From DATFLK01 sp035267815 (GTDB lineage Bacteria > Pseudomonadota > Zetaproteobacteria > Mariprofundales > Mariprofundaceae), in NCBI GenBank assembly GCA_035267815.1, contig DATFLK010000134.1, positions 1-14,531 of the forward strand: DNA of 14,531 bases. The letters are read 5' to 3'. A program made the position numbers and the translations under genes. The notes under the pieces were generated by a model. It was not told the DNA's origin. It did not search any database and saw nothing but the letters and a program-made list of their open reading frames with translations. This document shows, piece by piece, positions 1 through 7,284 of the stretch (within the stretch, counting starts at the first letter, position 1; the number at the start of each line of letters is the position of its first letter).

Positions 1-87
1 AAGGATCTCATCGCGCGGGCCGATCAGGCCATGTATGTCGCCAAGGCGTTGGGTGGCGGTCGCTTTGAGGAGACGGACGGAGAGTGA
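1..87 (+). CDS. GGDEF domain protein (diguanylate cyclase), C-terminal end only
   Basis: The window opens inside a reading frame that runs from base 1 to a TGA at 85-87, giving 28 residues. They include LIARADQAMYVAKALGGGRF, the typical end of a GGDEF domain: the last helix with R-A-D-x-A-M-Y-x-A-K, followed by a G-rich turn and an aromatic residue. GGDEF domains make the second messenger cyclic di-GMP from two GTP. The active-site GG[DE]EF loop lies outside the window, so activity and other domains cannot be judged. The xerC start codon follows one base after the stop, which suggests co-transcription. The family call rests on this one motif but the motif is characteristic. Confidence 0.8.
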   Translation, partial: KDLIARADQAMYVAKALGGGRFEETDGE

Positions 88-88
88 C

Positions 89-973
89 ATGCAGTTGAAG
101 GCGGGCATTGCGCACTATCTGCAGCAGCTTGCAGATGTCCGTCTTGCCTCGCCCCATACGGTCTCCAGCTACAGGCGGGATCTTTATGACTTTCTGCGCC
201 ACTGCGGCGACCGGCCGGTGGCCGGGATCGGTCGCGAGCAGGTACAGGACTGGCTGGTGGCTTCACATGCCGCCGGACTGGCGCCATCGAGCCTGGCGCG
301 CCGCCTCTCCTCACTGCGCGGCTTTTTCGAGGCTGGCGTGGCGGCCGGCTGGTGCACGGCCAATGTGACAGCCGGCCTGAAGCCACCCAAACAGAGAAAA
401 CGCCTTCCCCGGGCCATGCCGCCCGAACAGACCTCCCTTCTGCTGCACCGCACGGACGCCGCGAGCGATATCCGCGACCGAGCATTGCTGGCGGTGATGT
501 ACGGCTGCGGCCTGCGTGTCTCCGAGACGGTGGGGCTGAATCTGCAGGACATGGATCTCGATGCGGCCGAGATGCGCGTGTTGGGCAAGGGACGCAAGGA
601 GCGCGTAACCCCGATGCCCGCCGCGGTGGTAGAGATCGTGGCCGTCTACACCGGGCAGCGCCTGCAACATGCCGATCCGGACCAGCCGGCGCTCTTCCTG
701 AACCGGCGCGGTGGTCGGCTGACCGCCCGCAGCGTCCAGCGCATGCTTAAGGAGCGGGCTATGCGGACGGGCGCCGATGTCTCCGTGACGCCGCATCGTC
801 TGCGCCACTCCTTCGCCACACATCTTTTGGCCGGCGATGTCGACCTGCGCGCCATTCAGGAGCTGCTCGGCCATGCATCGCTGTCGACCACCGAGCGCTA
901 TACCCATCTCGACATCCACAAGCTGACCGAGGTGTACGATGTGACCCATCCGCGGGCGAAGCGGAAGGGTTGA
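89..973 (+). CDS. xerC: Site-specific tyrosine recombinase XerC
   Basis: Tyrosine recombinase of 294 residues that, with XerD, resolves chromosome dimers at dif during division. The N-terminal SAM-like DNA-binding domain spans about residues 1-95 and the catalytic domain about 105-285. All catalytic residues are present: R143 (CGLRVSE), K167 (GKGRKER), H236 and R239 (PHRLRHSFATH), H262 (LLGHASLSTTERYTH) and nucleophile Y271, with the same spacing as E. coli XerD R148/K172/H244/R247/H270/Y279. The C-terminus, EVYDVTHPRAKRKG, resembles XerC (VYDAAHPRAKRGK) rather than XerD. The frame is open upstream to 35, but the ATG at 89 has GGAGAG (79-84) four bases before it and gives the usual XerC N-terminus. 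It follows the GGDEF gene by one base instead of sitting in the dapF-xerC context of enterics. Confidence 0.95.
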   Translation: MQLKAGIAHYLQQLADVRLASPHTVSSYRRDLYDFLRHCGDRPVAGIGREQVQDWLVASHAAGLAPSSLARRLSSLRGFFEAGVAAGWCTANVTAGLKPPKQRKRLPRAMPPEQTSLLLHRTDAASDIRDRALLAVMYGCGLRVSETVGLNLQDMDLDAAEMRVLGKGRKERVTPMPAAVVEIVAVYTGQRLQHADPDQPALFLNRRGGRLTARSVQRMLKERAMRTGADVSVTPHRLRHSFATHLLAGDVDLRAIQELLGHASLSTTERYTHLDIHKLTEVYDVTHPRAKRKG

Positions 974-1070
974 GTGTCTTTCGAGGTATGCATATCCGGG
1001 ACGTTTGCTTGCAATCACGGCTGTTTTTTGGCCTGATTGAACGCAGAATCACACTGGAGGAGGAGTTGAT

Positions 1071-1457
1071 ATGTTGAAGGGAATGAGACTGGCGTTTTTC
1101 CCCGCCCTGCTTGCCCTGATGTGCCTCGTGGCCGTGCCGGCAACGGCCTCGGCCGCCGATCAGGACCAGAGCTATGGCAAACAGGCGGCGGACAAGTTTA
1201 CCCGCGGTTTCGCCAATACCGTCACGGGATGGGTGGAGATTCCGAAGAATATGGTCAATGTCAGCAAGCAGCAGAATGTGGCTGTGGGTCTGACCTGGGG
1301 GCTGGTCAAGGGCTGCTTGGAGACGGTCGGTCGTACCGTCGTGGGGGCATTCGATCTGGTGACCTTTTTCGTGCCGACCGATGAATTCGTGCACCCCAGA
1401 TATGTATGGAAGCCGTTCGAGAAGGATACGATCTACGGCAAGCAACAACAGAAGTAA
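1071..1457 (+). CDS. Secreted TIGR04073-family (exosortase-associated) protein
   Basis: A 128-residue protein with a clear Sec signal peptide: basic MLKGMR start, hydrophobic core about 8-22, and a likely cleavage after A28 (A-S-A). The mature part starts with a charged stretch and carries KFTRGFANTVTGWVEIPKN (residues 42-60), then a Gly-rich segment (GLTWGLVKGCLETVGRTVVG) ending in FDLVTFFVP. This R-G-x-x-N-x-x-T-G-x-x-E-I-P-K pattern matches what I know of the TIGR04073 family of small secreted proteins, found mostly in organisms with an exosortase/PEP-CTERM system. Its function is unknown. The start is firm: GGAGGAGGAG at 1056-1065 lies five bases before the ATG. It sits 97 bp after xerC and is followed by a terminator, so it may be its own transcription unit. 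I saw no clean promoter in that gap. One mature cysteine is present (C82). Confidence 0.75.
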   Translation: MLKGMRLAFFPALLALMCLVAVPATASAADQDQSYGKQAADKFTRGFANTVTGWVEIPKNMVNVSKQQNVAVGLTWGLVKGCLETVGRTVVGAFDLVTFFVPTDEFVHPRYVWKPFEKDTIYGKQQQK

Positions 1458-1469
1458 CGTGATGTGAGA

Positions 1470-1505
1470 ATCCGGCAGCCTAAAAGGGCTGCCGGATCTC
1501 CTTTT
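1470..1505 (+). terminator. Rho-independent terminator after the TIGR04073 gene
   Basis: An 11-bp perfect stem, ATCCGGCAGCC (1470-1480) with GGCTGCCGGAT (1487-1497), encloses a 6-base loop and is followed by a T-rich stretch (CTCCTTTT). It stops plus-strand transcription 13 bp after the secreted-protein gene. rnhA converges from the other side and ends at 1505, so the stem may serve both strands, though the minus-strand side lacks a good T run. Confidence 0.85.
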
Positions 1506-1948
1506 CAGTCATCCCTGCCGGGGATACCGCGGCGGGCGAGTTCGTCGGCCCGCTCGTTCTCCGGATGGCCCGCGTGGCCTTTCACCCACTCCCATGTCAC
1601 CTCGTGTCCGGCCGCAGCCTCGTCCAGTGCCTGCCAAAGATCCTGATTGGCGACCGGCTTCTTCGAGGCATTCTTCCAGCCGTTTCGTTTCCAGCCTGTG
1701 ATCCATTCGCGCATCCCCTGCACCACATATTTGGAGTCGGAGTGGATGGTGATGCGGCACGGTTTTTTCAGCGCCTTCAGCGCCTCGATCGCGGCGGCCA
1801 GTTCCATACGCTGGTTGGTGGTCTCGGGCTCGCCGCCGCACAGCTCCCTCTCCCGGTCACCGCAGCGCAGCAATACACCCCAGCCGCCAGGTCCGGGGTT
1901 GCCCGAGCAGGCGCCATCGGTAAAGGCTTCGACAGAGGGTTTCGACAT
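1505..1948 (-). CDS. rnhA: Ribonuclease HI
   Basis: Cleaves the RNA strand of RNA-DNA hybrids (R-loops, primers) in the cytoplasm with two metal ions. The 147 residues match the bacterial RNase HI length and fold. The catalytic set is D11 (FTDGACSGNPGPGGWG), E49 (RMELAAAIEAL), D71 (IHSDSKYV) and D135 (NERADELAR), with the assisting H125 in VKGHAGHPENERAD. The basic handle region (GWKRNGWKNASKKPV, about 85-99) is also intact. It is the last gene of the minus operon DUF971-mscS-DUF2905-rnhA, 37 bp after DUF2905, and ends beside a shared terminator. No good Shine-Dalgarno precedes the ATG at 1948. Confidence 0.97.
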   Translation of the reverse strand: MSKPSVEAFTDGACSGNPGPGGWGVLLRCGDRERELCGGEPETTNQRMELAAAIEALKALKKPCRITIHSDSKYVVQGMREWITGWKRNGWKNASKKPVANQDLWQALDEAAAGHEVTWEWVKGHAGHPENERADELARRGIPGRDD

Positions 1949-1985
1949 GGCGCTATTGTGAACGAACGGACGGAAAACTCGACAC

Positions 1986-2186
1986 CTATTTGCGCAGCAG
2001 CCAGAGAATCAGACTGATCACGAGGCTGATCAGGATGCCTGTGGTGATCGGGAAGTAGAAGCGGAAGTGCTCGCGTTCGATGACGATGTCGCCGGGCAGC
2101 CGGAACAGCCCTGCCCGCATCAGCCAGGGCCAGAGGAGGCCCGCGATCACGAGGAGGATACCGAGGATGATAAGCAGGCGCGGCAC
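1986..2186 (-). CDS. DUF2905 family small inner-membrane protein
   Basis: A 66-residue protein with two predicted membrane helices: about residues 3-22 (LLIILGILLVIAGLLWPWL) and 45-63 (TTGILISLVISLILWLL). They are separated by a loop with GLFRLPGDIVIEREHFRFYFPI. The R-L-P-G-D-I...F-x-F-P-I-T-T signature is that of DUF2905, a widespread family of unknown function. The start codon is GTG at 2186, preceded by a GGGAAGAG purine stretch. It lies 9 bp after the mscS stop, so the two are almost certainly translated from one mRNA. Confidence 0.88.
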   Translation of the reverse strand: MPRLLIILGILLVIAGLLWPWLMRAGLFRLPGDIVIEREHFRFYFPITTGILISLVISLILWLLRK

Positions 2187-2195
2187 GGCTCTTCC

Positions 2196-3296
2196 CTAGG
2201 TGATCTGTGTGGCTGCCTGCTGTTCGAGATGGACGGTCCGCGTCGGGAAGGCGAAATCGATCTCCAGTCCCTCCAGCAGTTTCATGATCTCGATGTTGAT
2301 CTCCTGGCGTACCTGCAGGTATTCACCCCACTGCGTGGTGGTGGTGAAGTAGTAGAGGAAGATGGAGAGCGAGGAGTCCTCGAACTGGTCGAAATTGACC
2401 AGCGAGAACTCCTGATCGACACCGGGGTGTTTGCCGAGAATCGCCTTGATACCCTCGATCGCCTGTTGCACCTGCGCCGGCGTGGTGCTGTAGGTGACAC
2501 CGATATTCATCTTCACGCGGCGTTTGGGCATGGCGCTGATGTTGTCGATCACCATGTTGGCCAGCGAGGAGTTGGGGACGTTGACCAGCGTCTTGGCGAA
2601 GGTGCGAATGCGGGTGGAGCGGAAGCCGACCTCCTCGACGACGCCTTCGAACTCGCCGGTGCGGATCCAGTCGTTGATGGTGAAGGGACGGTCCACCAAG
2701 ATCATGATTGAGCCGAAGACGTTGGCGATGGTATCGCGCGCGGCCATGGCGACGGCGATGCCGCCGATGCCGAGCGAGGCGAGCAGTCCGGAGATCGAGT
2801 AGCCCATGTTCTGGGCCACGACCAGCACGGCGGTGATGATCAGGAACATCTTCAGCGTTTTCGAGACGAAGGGGACGAGCTGGTCGTCGAGGATGGTCTC
2901 CGTCTGCTCGGCCCGCGCCGCGAAATAGGCGGTGAAGCCCTCCAGTAGTCGCCACAGGAACCAGGAGCCGACCACGATCGAGGCGATGCGACCGCCCGTG
3001 TGCGCCAGCGAGATGAGCGGGAAGGTAGTCTGGGGGGGGTTGAGCATATGCACGGTGGCGACGACGCCGAGGATGATGATCAGCCAGCCGGCGGGCTTCT
3101 CCGCCGCCTCCAGCAGCAGGTTATCCAGTTGGGTTTTCGTTCGGGAGGCCAGCTTCTGCGACAGCAGGTGGAATATACGTACGACCCACCGTTGTGCGAC
3201 GACGGAAGCGAACAGCATCAACAGGGCGAGCAGCCAGTGCAGCAGGGAGATATCGAGCAGGGTCCACGTGCTGATCTTGTGCCACACCACCATCAT
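2196..3296 (-). CDS. MscS-family mechanosensitive ion channel
   Basis: An inner-membrane channel protein of 366 residues that probably releases solutes under hypo-osmotic shock. About four membrane segments are visible: 18-35, 70-86, 103-121 and 147-164. The pore-lining TM3 follows at about 168-202 (GLLASLGIGGIAVAMAARDT then NVFGSIMILVDRPF), with the Gly/Ala packing typical of MscS. The beta domain follows (INDWIRTGEFEGVVEEVGFR, then STRIRTFAKTLVNVPNS to 243), then the mixed alpha/beta vestibule. The extra N-terminal helices make it longer than E. coli MscS (286 aa) and closer to the YnaI/YbdG size class. Its ATG overlaps the DUF971 stop (ATGA), and a second in-frame ATG follows at once, so the first residue is uncertain by one codon. 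Confidence 0.93.
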   Translation of the reverse strand: MMVVWHKISTWTLLDISLLHWLLALLMLFASVVAQRWVVRIFHLLSQKLASRTKTQLDNLLLEAAEKPAGWLIIILGVVATVHMLNPPQTTFPLISLAHTGGRIASIVVGSWFLWRLLEGFTAYFAARAEQTETILDDQLVPFVSKTLKMFLIITAVLVVAQNMGYSISGLLASLGIGGIAVAMAARDTIANVFGSIMILVDRPFTINDWIRTGEFEGVVEEVGFRSTRIRTFAKTLVNVPNSSLANMVIDNISAMPKRRVKMNIGVTYSTTPAQVQQAIEGIKAILGKHPGVDQEFSLVNFDQFEDSSLSIFLYYFTTTTQWGEYLQVRQEINIEIMKLLEGLEIDFAFPTRTVHLEQQAATQIT

Positions 3297-3634
3297 GGCT
3301 CTCCCCCTCCGGTGCTTTCACGGGCTGTATGCTCGGGGCATTGGCAGAAGCCGTGTCTCAATTCGGAAAACTCGTAGAGCCCCGTATCGTGTCCGTCGTC
3401 GAAGGCGATCTGCAGGGCATAGTGACCCACCGGCTCGATCGAGGTGATGCGCACGTTCTCCTTGCCTGTAATGACCTTGGCTTGGTCCGGCGTGTGGCCG
3501 CGGCAGTCGGCGCAGGGGCACGTCACGCGCAGGTGCTCATGGCTGTAAACGCTGTGGTGGCCGTCATCCCAGTCGATTTCCAAGCGTCCGTCCTTGTTGT
3601 AATTGCGGATGGCAGTCGGCATGGTGTATGCCAT
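3293..3634 (-). CDS. DUF971 (GBBH-like N-terminal domain) protein
   Basis: A 113-residue protein of the DUF971 family, which is related to the small N-terminal domain of gamma-butyrobetaine hydroxylase. Stand-alone members have no settled function, though a role around Fe-S or metal handling is often discussed. Visible landmarks are LEIDWDDGHHSVYSHEHLR (18-36), the CPCADCRG cysteine cluster (C39, C41, C44), the EPVGHYALQIAFDDGHDTGLY core (67-87) and a second pair in GFCQCPEH (C97, C99). The frame is open to 3937, but the ATG at 3634 has TGGAG eight bases upstream and gives the normal family start. It is the first gene of the operon with mscS (ATGA overlap) and diverges from the orphan at 3701. 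Confidence 0.88.
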   Translation of the reverse strand: MAYTMPTAIRNYNKDGRLEIDWDDGHHSVYSHEHLRVTCPCADCRGHTPDQAKVITGKENVRITSIEPVGHYALQIAFDDGHDTGLYEFSELRHGFCQCPEHTARESTGGGEP

Positions 3635-3700
3635 AATTACTCCAGAGTCCCGTGATACGACATAGCAGCAATACTGCCGCAAGTCGCCGAAGGAGCAAGA

Positions 3701-3985
3701 ATGGACGACCCGGAACTGCAGGAGCTGGTGGACGACGAGGACGCCATGCGCCACCTGATCGGACGCAAGGTCCGCTATCTCGGTCATCTCTACGAGGTGA
3801 CCGACTTGTTGTTCGACGAGGATATGATCATTCTCTCGGCCGACACGGATACCGGCCTGCAGGAGGATAGCTATGGCCGGGCCCATCGGCGGGTTCCGCG
3901 GGTACAAAGCCTCCGGTTCCGCGATGCGCAGGGGCATCCCACCAACATATGGGAGGATGTCGCTTTTCTCGACGGGCTGCTGTAA
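3701..3985 (+). CDS. Uncharacterised 94-residue acidic protein
   Basis: I do not recognise this family. The ORF is credible: AAGGAG at 3690-3695 stands five bases before the ATG, and base use matches its neighbours. The protein is soluble, with an acidic start (MDDPELQELVDDEDAM) and then a predicted beta-rich middle (GRKVRYLGHLYEVTDLLFDE, MIILSA). A polar segment with RAHRRVPRVQSLRFRD follows, and the C-terminus is IWEDVAFLDGLL. No cysteine, signal peptide or membrane helix is present. The repeating beta pattern could form a small SH3-like or barrel domain, but this is only a guess. It diverges from the DUF971 operon with 66 bp between them, and converges on the hydrolase gene with a 10-bp gap. 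Confidence 0.7.
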   Translation: MDDPELQELVDDEDAMRHLIGRKVRYLGHLYEVTDLLFDEDMIILSADTDTGLQEDSYGRAHRRVPRVQSLRFRDAQGHPTNIWEDVAFLDGLL

Positions 3986-3995
3986 GGCGGCTTTT

Positions 3996-5018
3996 TTATG
4001 GCTGCCAGGAGCGGTTCTCGGTCACCTTGTCGTCACGTGTCGTGATCGGGCTGCGGTGGTCCCGCCATATGATCCAGGCACGCTCCTGCTGCCGATCGAC
4101 CAGTAGCCGGAAGGGGCTGTCCGGATAGAGGCCGGCGCCAAACCGCAGGTCGCCGAATTCGGGCCGCTCCCCGTGGCGCTTCAGCACAACAGGAAAACGG
4201 GCGAACCAGCGGTAGAAGTGCACCCCCGGCAGCTCTTCCAGACCGGCATAAGTGTGCATGCGGGGCATCTGTTGCCATGTCAGTCGCGACGCCGGGCGCA
4301 CCGCTGCCGTATAGCGCTGCACGAACCCTTTCGGAAACAGCAGGCTGCTGCCGTTGAATCCGGGCCACAGGTTGACGATGGCTTGGCGGTAGTTGTCCGG
4401 ATAGCGGGCGATGAGGTGCCACCGGAAGGGCGAGAACGGTTGCGGCAGGGAGTAGACCTCCTGTGCATTTGGCTGCTGTTGCCGTGCGATCGATAGTGCC
4501 TTCTCATGGGTCGTGATCGTCAGCAGAAGATAGCCGCTCATGCCAGCGAGGCCGAGTATCGCCAGTGGCCGGGCCAGCCGGCGCCAGAACAGCGCGATCA
4601 GCAGCGGCAGGCCCAGTATGCCGGTGAAAAGAAGATCGATGATATAGACTAGATCGAAGCTGTAGCGGTAATCGGAGAGTGGTGCGAAGATCATCGTTCC
4701 GAACGAGGTAATCAGGTCGAGCAGGATATGCATGGCCAGCGCGGCGGCGATGAGCCAGGGCATCAGTGGCTGTTTGTCGCGCCTTGCCGGCATAAGGCTG
4801 TAGATGAGCCAGGTCCAGAGCGGAAGCATCAGCAGTGAATGGGTGACGCCGCGGTGGTAGTGCAGGTAGACGGTGTCGGAGACCAGACTGAGTACATAGT
4901 CGAGATCCGGAGCCATGGCGAGCAGGACAATCAGCGCCACCTGCCTTTTCGGGATCGCCTGCTTCGGTACGGCCCTAGCAATGGCGTAGCCGCTCAGGGC
5001 ATGTGTCAGCGGGTCCAT
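3996..5018 (-). CDS. YdjM-type membrane-bound metal-dependent hydrolase (PF04307/DUF457)
   Basis: A 340-residue integral membrane protein of the YdjM/DUF457 family (annotated as metal-dependent hydrolase; substrate unknown). The metal-binding motifs stand in the family order: MDPLTHALSG (H6), APDLDYV (D38, D40), YHRGVTHS (H55, H60) and HILLDLITSFG (H97, D101). Hydrophobic segments surround these motifs and continue to about residue 185. The C-terminal 150 residues look soluble and probably face the periplasm. The frame stays open to 5078, but the ATG at 5018 overlaps the anmK stop (TGATG) and has GGGAG eight to nine bases upstream. It is the last gene of the mreB-to-hydrolase chain. Its position after anmK suggests an envelope substrate, but that is inference. 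Confidence 0.85.
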   Translation of the reverse strand: MDPLTHALSGYAIARAVPKQAIPKRQVALIVLLAMAPDLDYVLSLVSDTVYLHYHRGVTHSLLMLPLWTWLIYSLMPARRDKQPLMPWLIAAALAMHILLDLITSFGTMIFAPLSDYRYSFDLVYIIDLLFTGILGLPLLIALFWRRLARPLAILGLAGMSGYLLLTITTHEKALSIARQQQPNAQEVYSLPQPFSPFRWHLIARYPDNYRQAIVNLWPGFNGSSLLFPKGFVQRYTAAVRPASRLTWQQMPRMHTYAGLEELPGVHFYRWFARFPVVLKRHGERPEFGDLRFGAGLYPDSPFRLLVDRQQERAWIIWRDHRSPITTRDDKVTENRSWQP

Positions 5019-6172
5019 CAGATCATCTCCCGCAGGATCCGTGGCCAGTTCTCCCCCGGTACGATATGACCGCCGCATACCGGATGGCTCGCCCCTGTGA
5101 CCTGCGGGAGGGTGTTGCTCAATCCCTGTAGCGTCTGCCAGGCCAGGATGGCGAAGCTGACCGCCTCCAGGGCGTCGGATGGCATGTCGGCTGCATCGGT
5201 ACTGGCCACGTCGGCCGGCGCCAGCACCGCGGCAAGCCGCTCCATCAGGAAGCGGTTGCGTGTACCGCCGCCGCAGATGTGCCAGTGCCTAGGTGGTTCG
5301 CCGGGCATCCAGCGCCGACTGTTGGTGATGCTCTGGACCGTGAGTTCCAGGGCGGTGCGCATGCGGTCGGCATCGCGCAGATTCGGCCAGGCGAGAATCT
5401 CGGCAACGAGCCCATCGCCGAACTCCTCCCGGCCGCACGATTTCGGAGGCGTGCGGGACAGGAACGGATGATCCAGCAGATGTCGCAGCAGTGGTTCGCA
5501 GACCGTTCCCGAGGCGGCCAGCGCGCCGTCGGCGTCGAAGGGCGCTTCCCCCCGGCTGAAGGCACGCATCAATCCGTCCATGACCATATTGCCCGGTCCG
5601 GTATCGAAGCCCGATACCTCACCCGTCCTGCCGAGCCATGTGACGTTGGCGATGCCGCCGATATTGACCACAGTCGTGGCGGCGTCGCGGCGGGCGAAAA
5701 GCATGCGGTGAACAAACGGTGTCAGCGGTGCCCCCTCGCCGCCAGCCGCCATGTCACGCCGGCGGAAGTCGGCTACCGTGGTCATCCCGGCCCTCTCGGC
5801 GATGGTCGAAGGGCAGCCGATCTGCAGCGAGAAGGCGGGCTGCATGGCGGGGCGGTGGCGCACGGTCTGGCCATGGCTGCCGATGGCGGTGATCTCTCCG
5901 GGCTGCATATTCGCCTGTCGCACGGCATCGAGCACCGTCTGGGCGATGGCCTCGCCGAGGGCGCGGTCGGTTTTTCCTAGCAGGTCGATATCGTTACCGT
6001 GTTGCGGCTCGGCCAGATGCAGGATGTCGGTACGCAGGGGTTCTGGCATCGGGAATGCCGAAAAGTGGAGCAGTTCCGGTCGTTTATCCATGCGGACGAT
6101 GGCCACATCGATGCCATCGGCGCTGGTGCCGGACATGACGCCGGCCAGTACGGGGGGGCGGTTGCTGCTCAT
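5018..6172 (-). CDS. anmK: Anhydro-N-acetylmuramic acid kinase
   Basis: Hydrolyses the 1,6-anhydro ring and phosphorylates anhMurNAc to MurNAc-6-phosphate with ATP, a cytoplasmic step of peptidoglycan recycling. The 384 residues show the ASKHA-kinase landmarks: GVMSGTSADGIDVAIVR (11-27, phosphate binding), GSHGQTVRHRP (98-108), RRRDMAAGGEGAPLTP (137-152), VNIGGIANVTWL (169-180) and GFDTGPGNMVMDG (188-200). D190 corresponds to the proposed catalytic base (D182 of the Pseudomonas enzyme). CGGGTRN follows in the C-terminal lobe. The start at 6172 was chosen because MSSNRPPVLAGVMSGTS is the normal family beginning and its ATG overlaps the rodA stop (ATGA). The longer open frame to 6760 runs antisense-like through rodA and is not real. 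Confidence 0.95.
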   Translation of the reverse strand: MSSNRPPVLAGVMSGTSADGIDVAIVRMDKRPELLHFSAFPMPEPLRTDILHLAEPQHGNDIDLLGKTDRALGEAIAQTVLDAVRQANMQPGEITAIGSHGQTVRHRPAMQPAFSLQIGCPSTIAERAGMTTVADFRRRDMAAGGEGAPLTPFVHRMLFARRDAATTVVNIGGIANVTWLGRTGEVSGFDTGPGNMVMDGLMRAFSRGEAPFDADGALAASGTVCEPLLRHLLDHPFLSRTPPKSCGREEFGDGLVAEILAWPNLRDADRMRTALELTVQSITNSRRWMPGEPPRHWHICGGGTRNRFLMERLAAVLAPADVASTDAADMPSDALEAVSFAILAWQTLQGLSNTLPQVTGASHPVCGGHIVPGENWPRILREMI

Positions 6173-7284
6173 GCCAGCGGGTTGCCCGGACGCTGCCACG
6201 GGATACGGCCGTTGGATTCGATGGCGACCCGCATGACCACGCCGAGCGAGGCGAGCATGGTGATCAGCGCGGAGCCGCCGTAGCTGACGAAGGGGAGCGG
6301 TACGCCGACGACCGGCAGCACGCCCGAGACCATGCCGATATTGATGCAGATGTAGAGCATGAAGATGGTGGCGATGCCGATGCAGACGAGGCTCGAGAAG
6401 CGGGTGCTGGCACGGGCACCGATGGTCAGGATGCGCGACAGGAACAACCCGTAGAGCACCAGCAGCAGGATCGAAATGACAAGTCCCCCTTCTTCGGCCA
6501 GCACGGCGAAGATGAAGTCGGTATGCTGTTCCGGAAGGAAGTGGAGGCGCGCCTGTGTCCCCTGCAGATAACCCTTGCCGAAGATGCCACCGGAACCGAT
6601 GCTGATGGTGGACTGGATAACGTGATAGCCCGCGCCCAGCGGATCGGACTGGGGATTCAGGAAGCTCAGAATACGCTCTTTCTGGTAGGCGTGCATGTTG
6701 CGCCACATGACGGGCAGGCTGATCAGGGCGGTGATGAGTCCGTAGGTGAACCAGCGCCACGGAAGACCGGCGGCGAAGAGCATGGCCGAGGCGGCGAAGA
6801 GCAGCACCAGCGCGGTGCCGAGGTCGGGCTGCATGATGATGAATACGACGGGTATCGACGAGAGGAGCACGGCGCCGCCGAGTCCTTTCAGTGAGCTCGC
6901 TTCACGCGAGGCGAACCAGTGCGCCAGAAGCAGCATCAGGGCCCATTTGACGATTTCGGATGGCTGGATATGGAACAGTCCCAGATTGAGCCAGCGCCGG
7001 GCGCCCATCTGGATCTCGCCGATCCATGGCACCAGCGCCAGTGAGATGACCGCGATGATATAGACTGGCCAGCTGAACAGCGCGACGCTTCTGAGCGGGA
7101 TGAAACAGATACCGAAGAAGAGGACAAGTCCGAGCAGCCAGTAGAGGCACTGCCGTTTCCAGAGACCGGTATCCCCCTGATGGACGGCGGCATAAAGCGT
7201 GATCAATCCGAGGATGCCCAGCAGCAGGAGATAAAGCAGGAGCATCGGATCCATGCGCCGCAGGGTCTCTTTCCAGGCGATCAT
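6169..7284 (-). CDS. rodA: Peptidoglycan glycosyltransferase RodA (SEDS)
   Basis: SEDS-family polymerase that builds glycan strands from lipid II in the elongasome, paired with the PBP2 encoded just upstream. The 371 residues contain about ten hydrophobic segments. Family signatures include GARRWLNLGLFHIQPSEIVKW (94-114), MQPDLGTALV (151-160), FLPEQHTDFIFAVLAEEGG (249-267), with D256 aligning to the catalytic-site aspartate (D262 in E. coli), and GVLPVVGVPLPFVSYGGSAL near the C-terminus. AAGGAG stands about eight bases before the ATG, inside the end of mrdA, and stop and start overlap as ATGA. Length and motifs are normal for the family. Confidence 0.97.
   Translation of the reverse strand: MIAWKETLRRMDPMLLLYLLLLGILGLITLYAAVHQGDTGLWKRQCLYWLLGLVLFFGICFIPLRSVALFSWPVYIIAVISLALVPWIGEIQMGARRWLNLGLFHIQPSEIVKWALMLLLAHWFASREASSLKGLGGAVLLSSIPVVFIIMQPDLGTALVLLFAASAMLFAAGLPWRWFTYGLITALISLPVMWRNMHAYQKERILSFLNPQSDPLGAGYHVIQSTISIGSGGIFGKGYLQGTQARLHFLPEQHTDFIFAVLAEEGGLVISILLLVLYGLFLSRILTIGARASTRFSSLVCIGIATIFMLYICINIGMVSGVLPVVGVPLPFVSYGGSALITMLASLGVVMRVAIESNGRIPWQRPGNPLA

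Noticed and set aside
311..1018. Long minus-strand open frame (235 codons) across xerC
   Set aside because: It is the antisense shadow of a gene with a full catalytic set, shows no domain, and arises from GC-rich codon use.
3986..4005. Terminator between the 94-aa gene and the hydrolase gene
   Set aside because: GGCGGC and GCTGCC can pair with one G-U, but the T run lies in the loop rather than after the stem.
5279..5980. Plus-strand open frame of 233 codons opposite anmK
   Set aside because: Low-complexity G/R/A-rich translation, no ribosome site, fully antisense to a well-supported kinase gene.
6173..6760. N-terminal extension of anmK into rodA, giving a 580-residue frame
   Set aside because: The extension is rodA read out of frame (R/H/P-rich); the family start at 6172 overlaps the rodA stop as ATGA.
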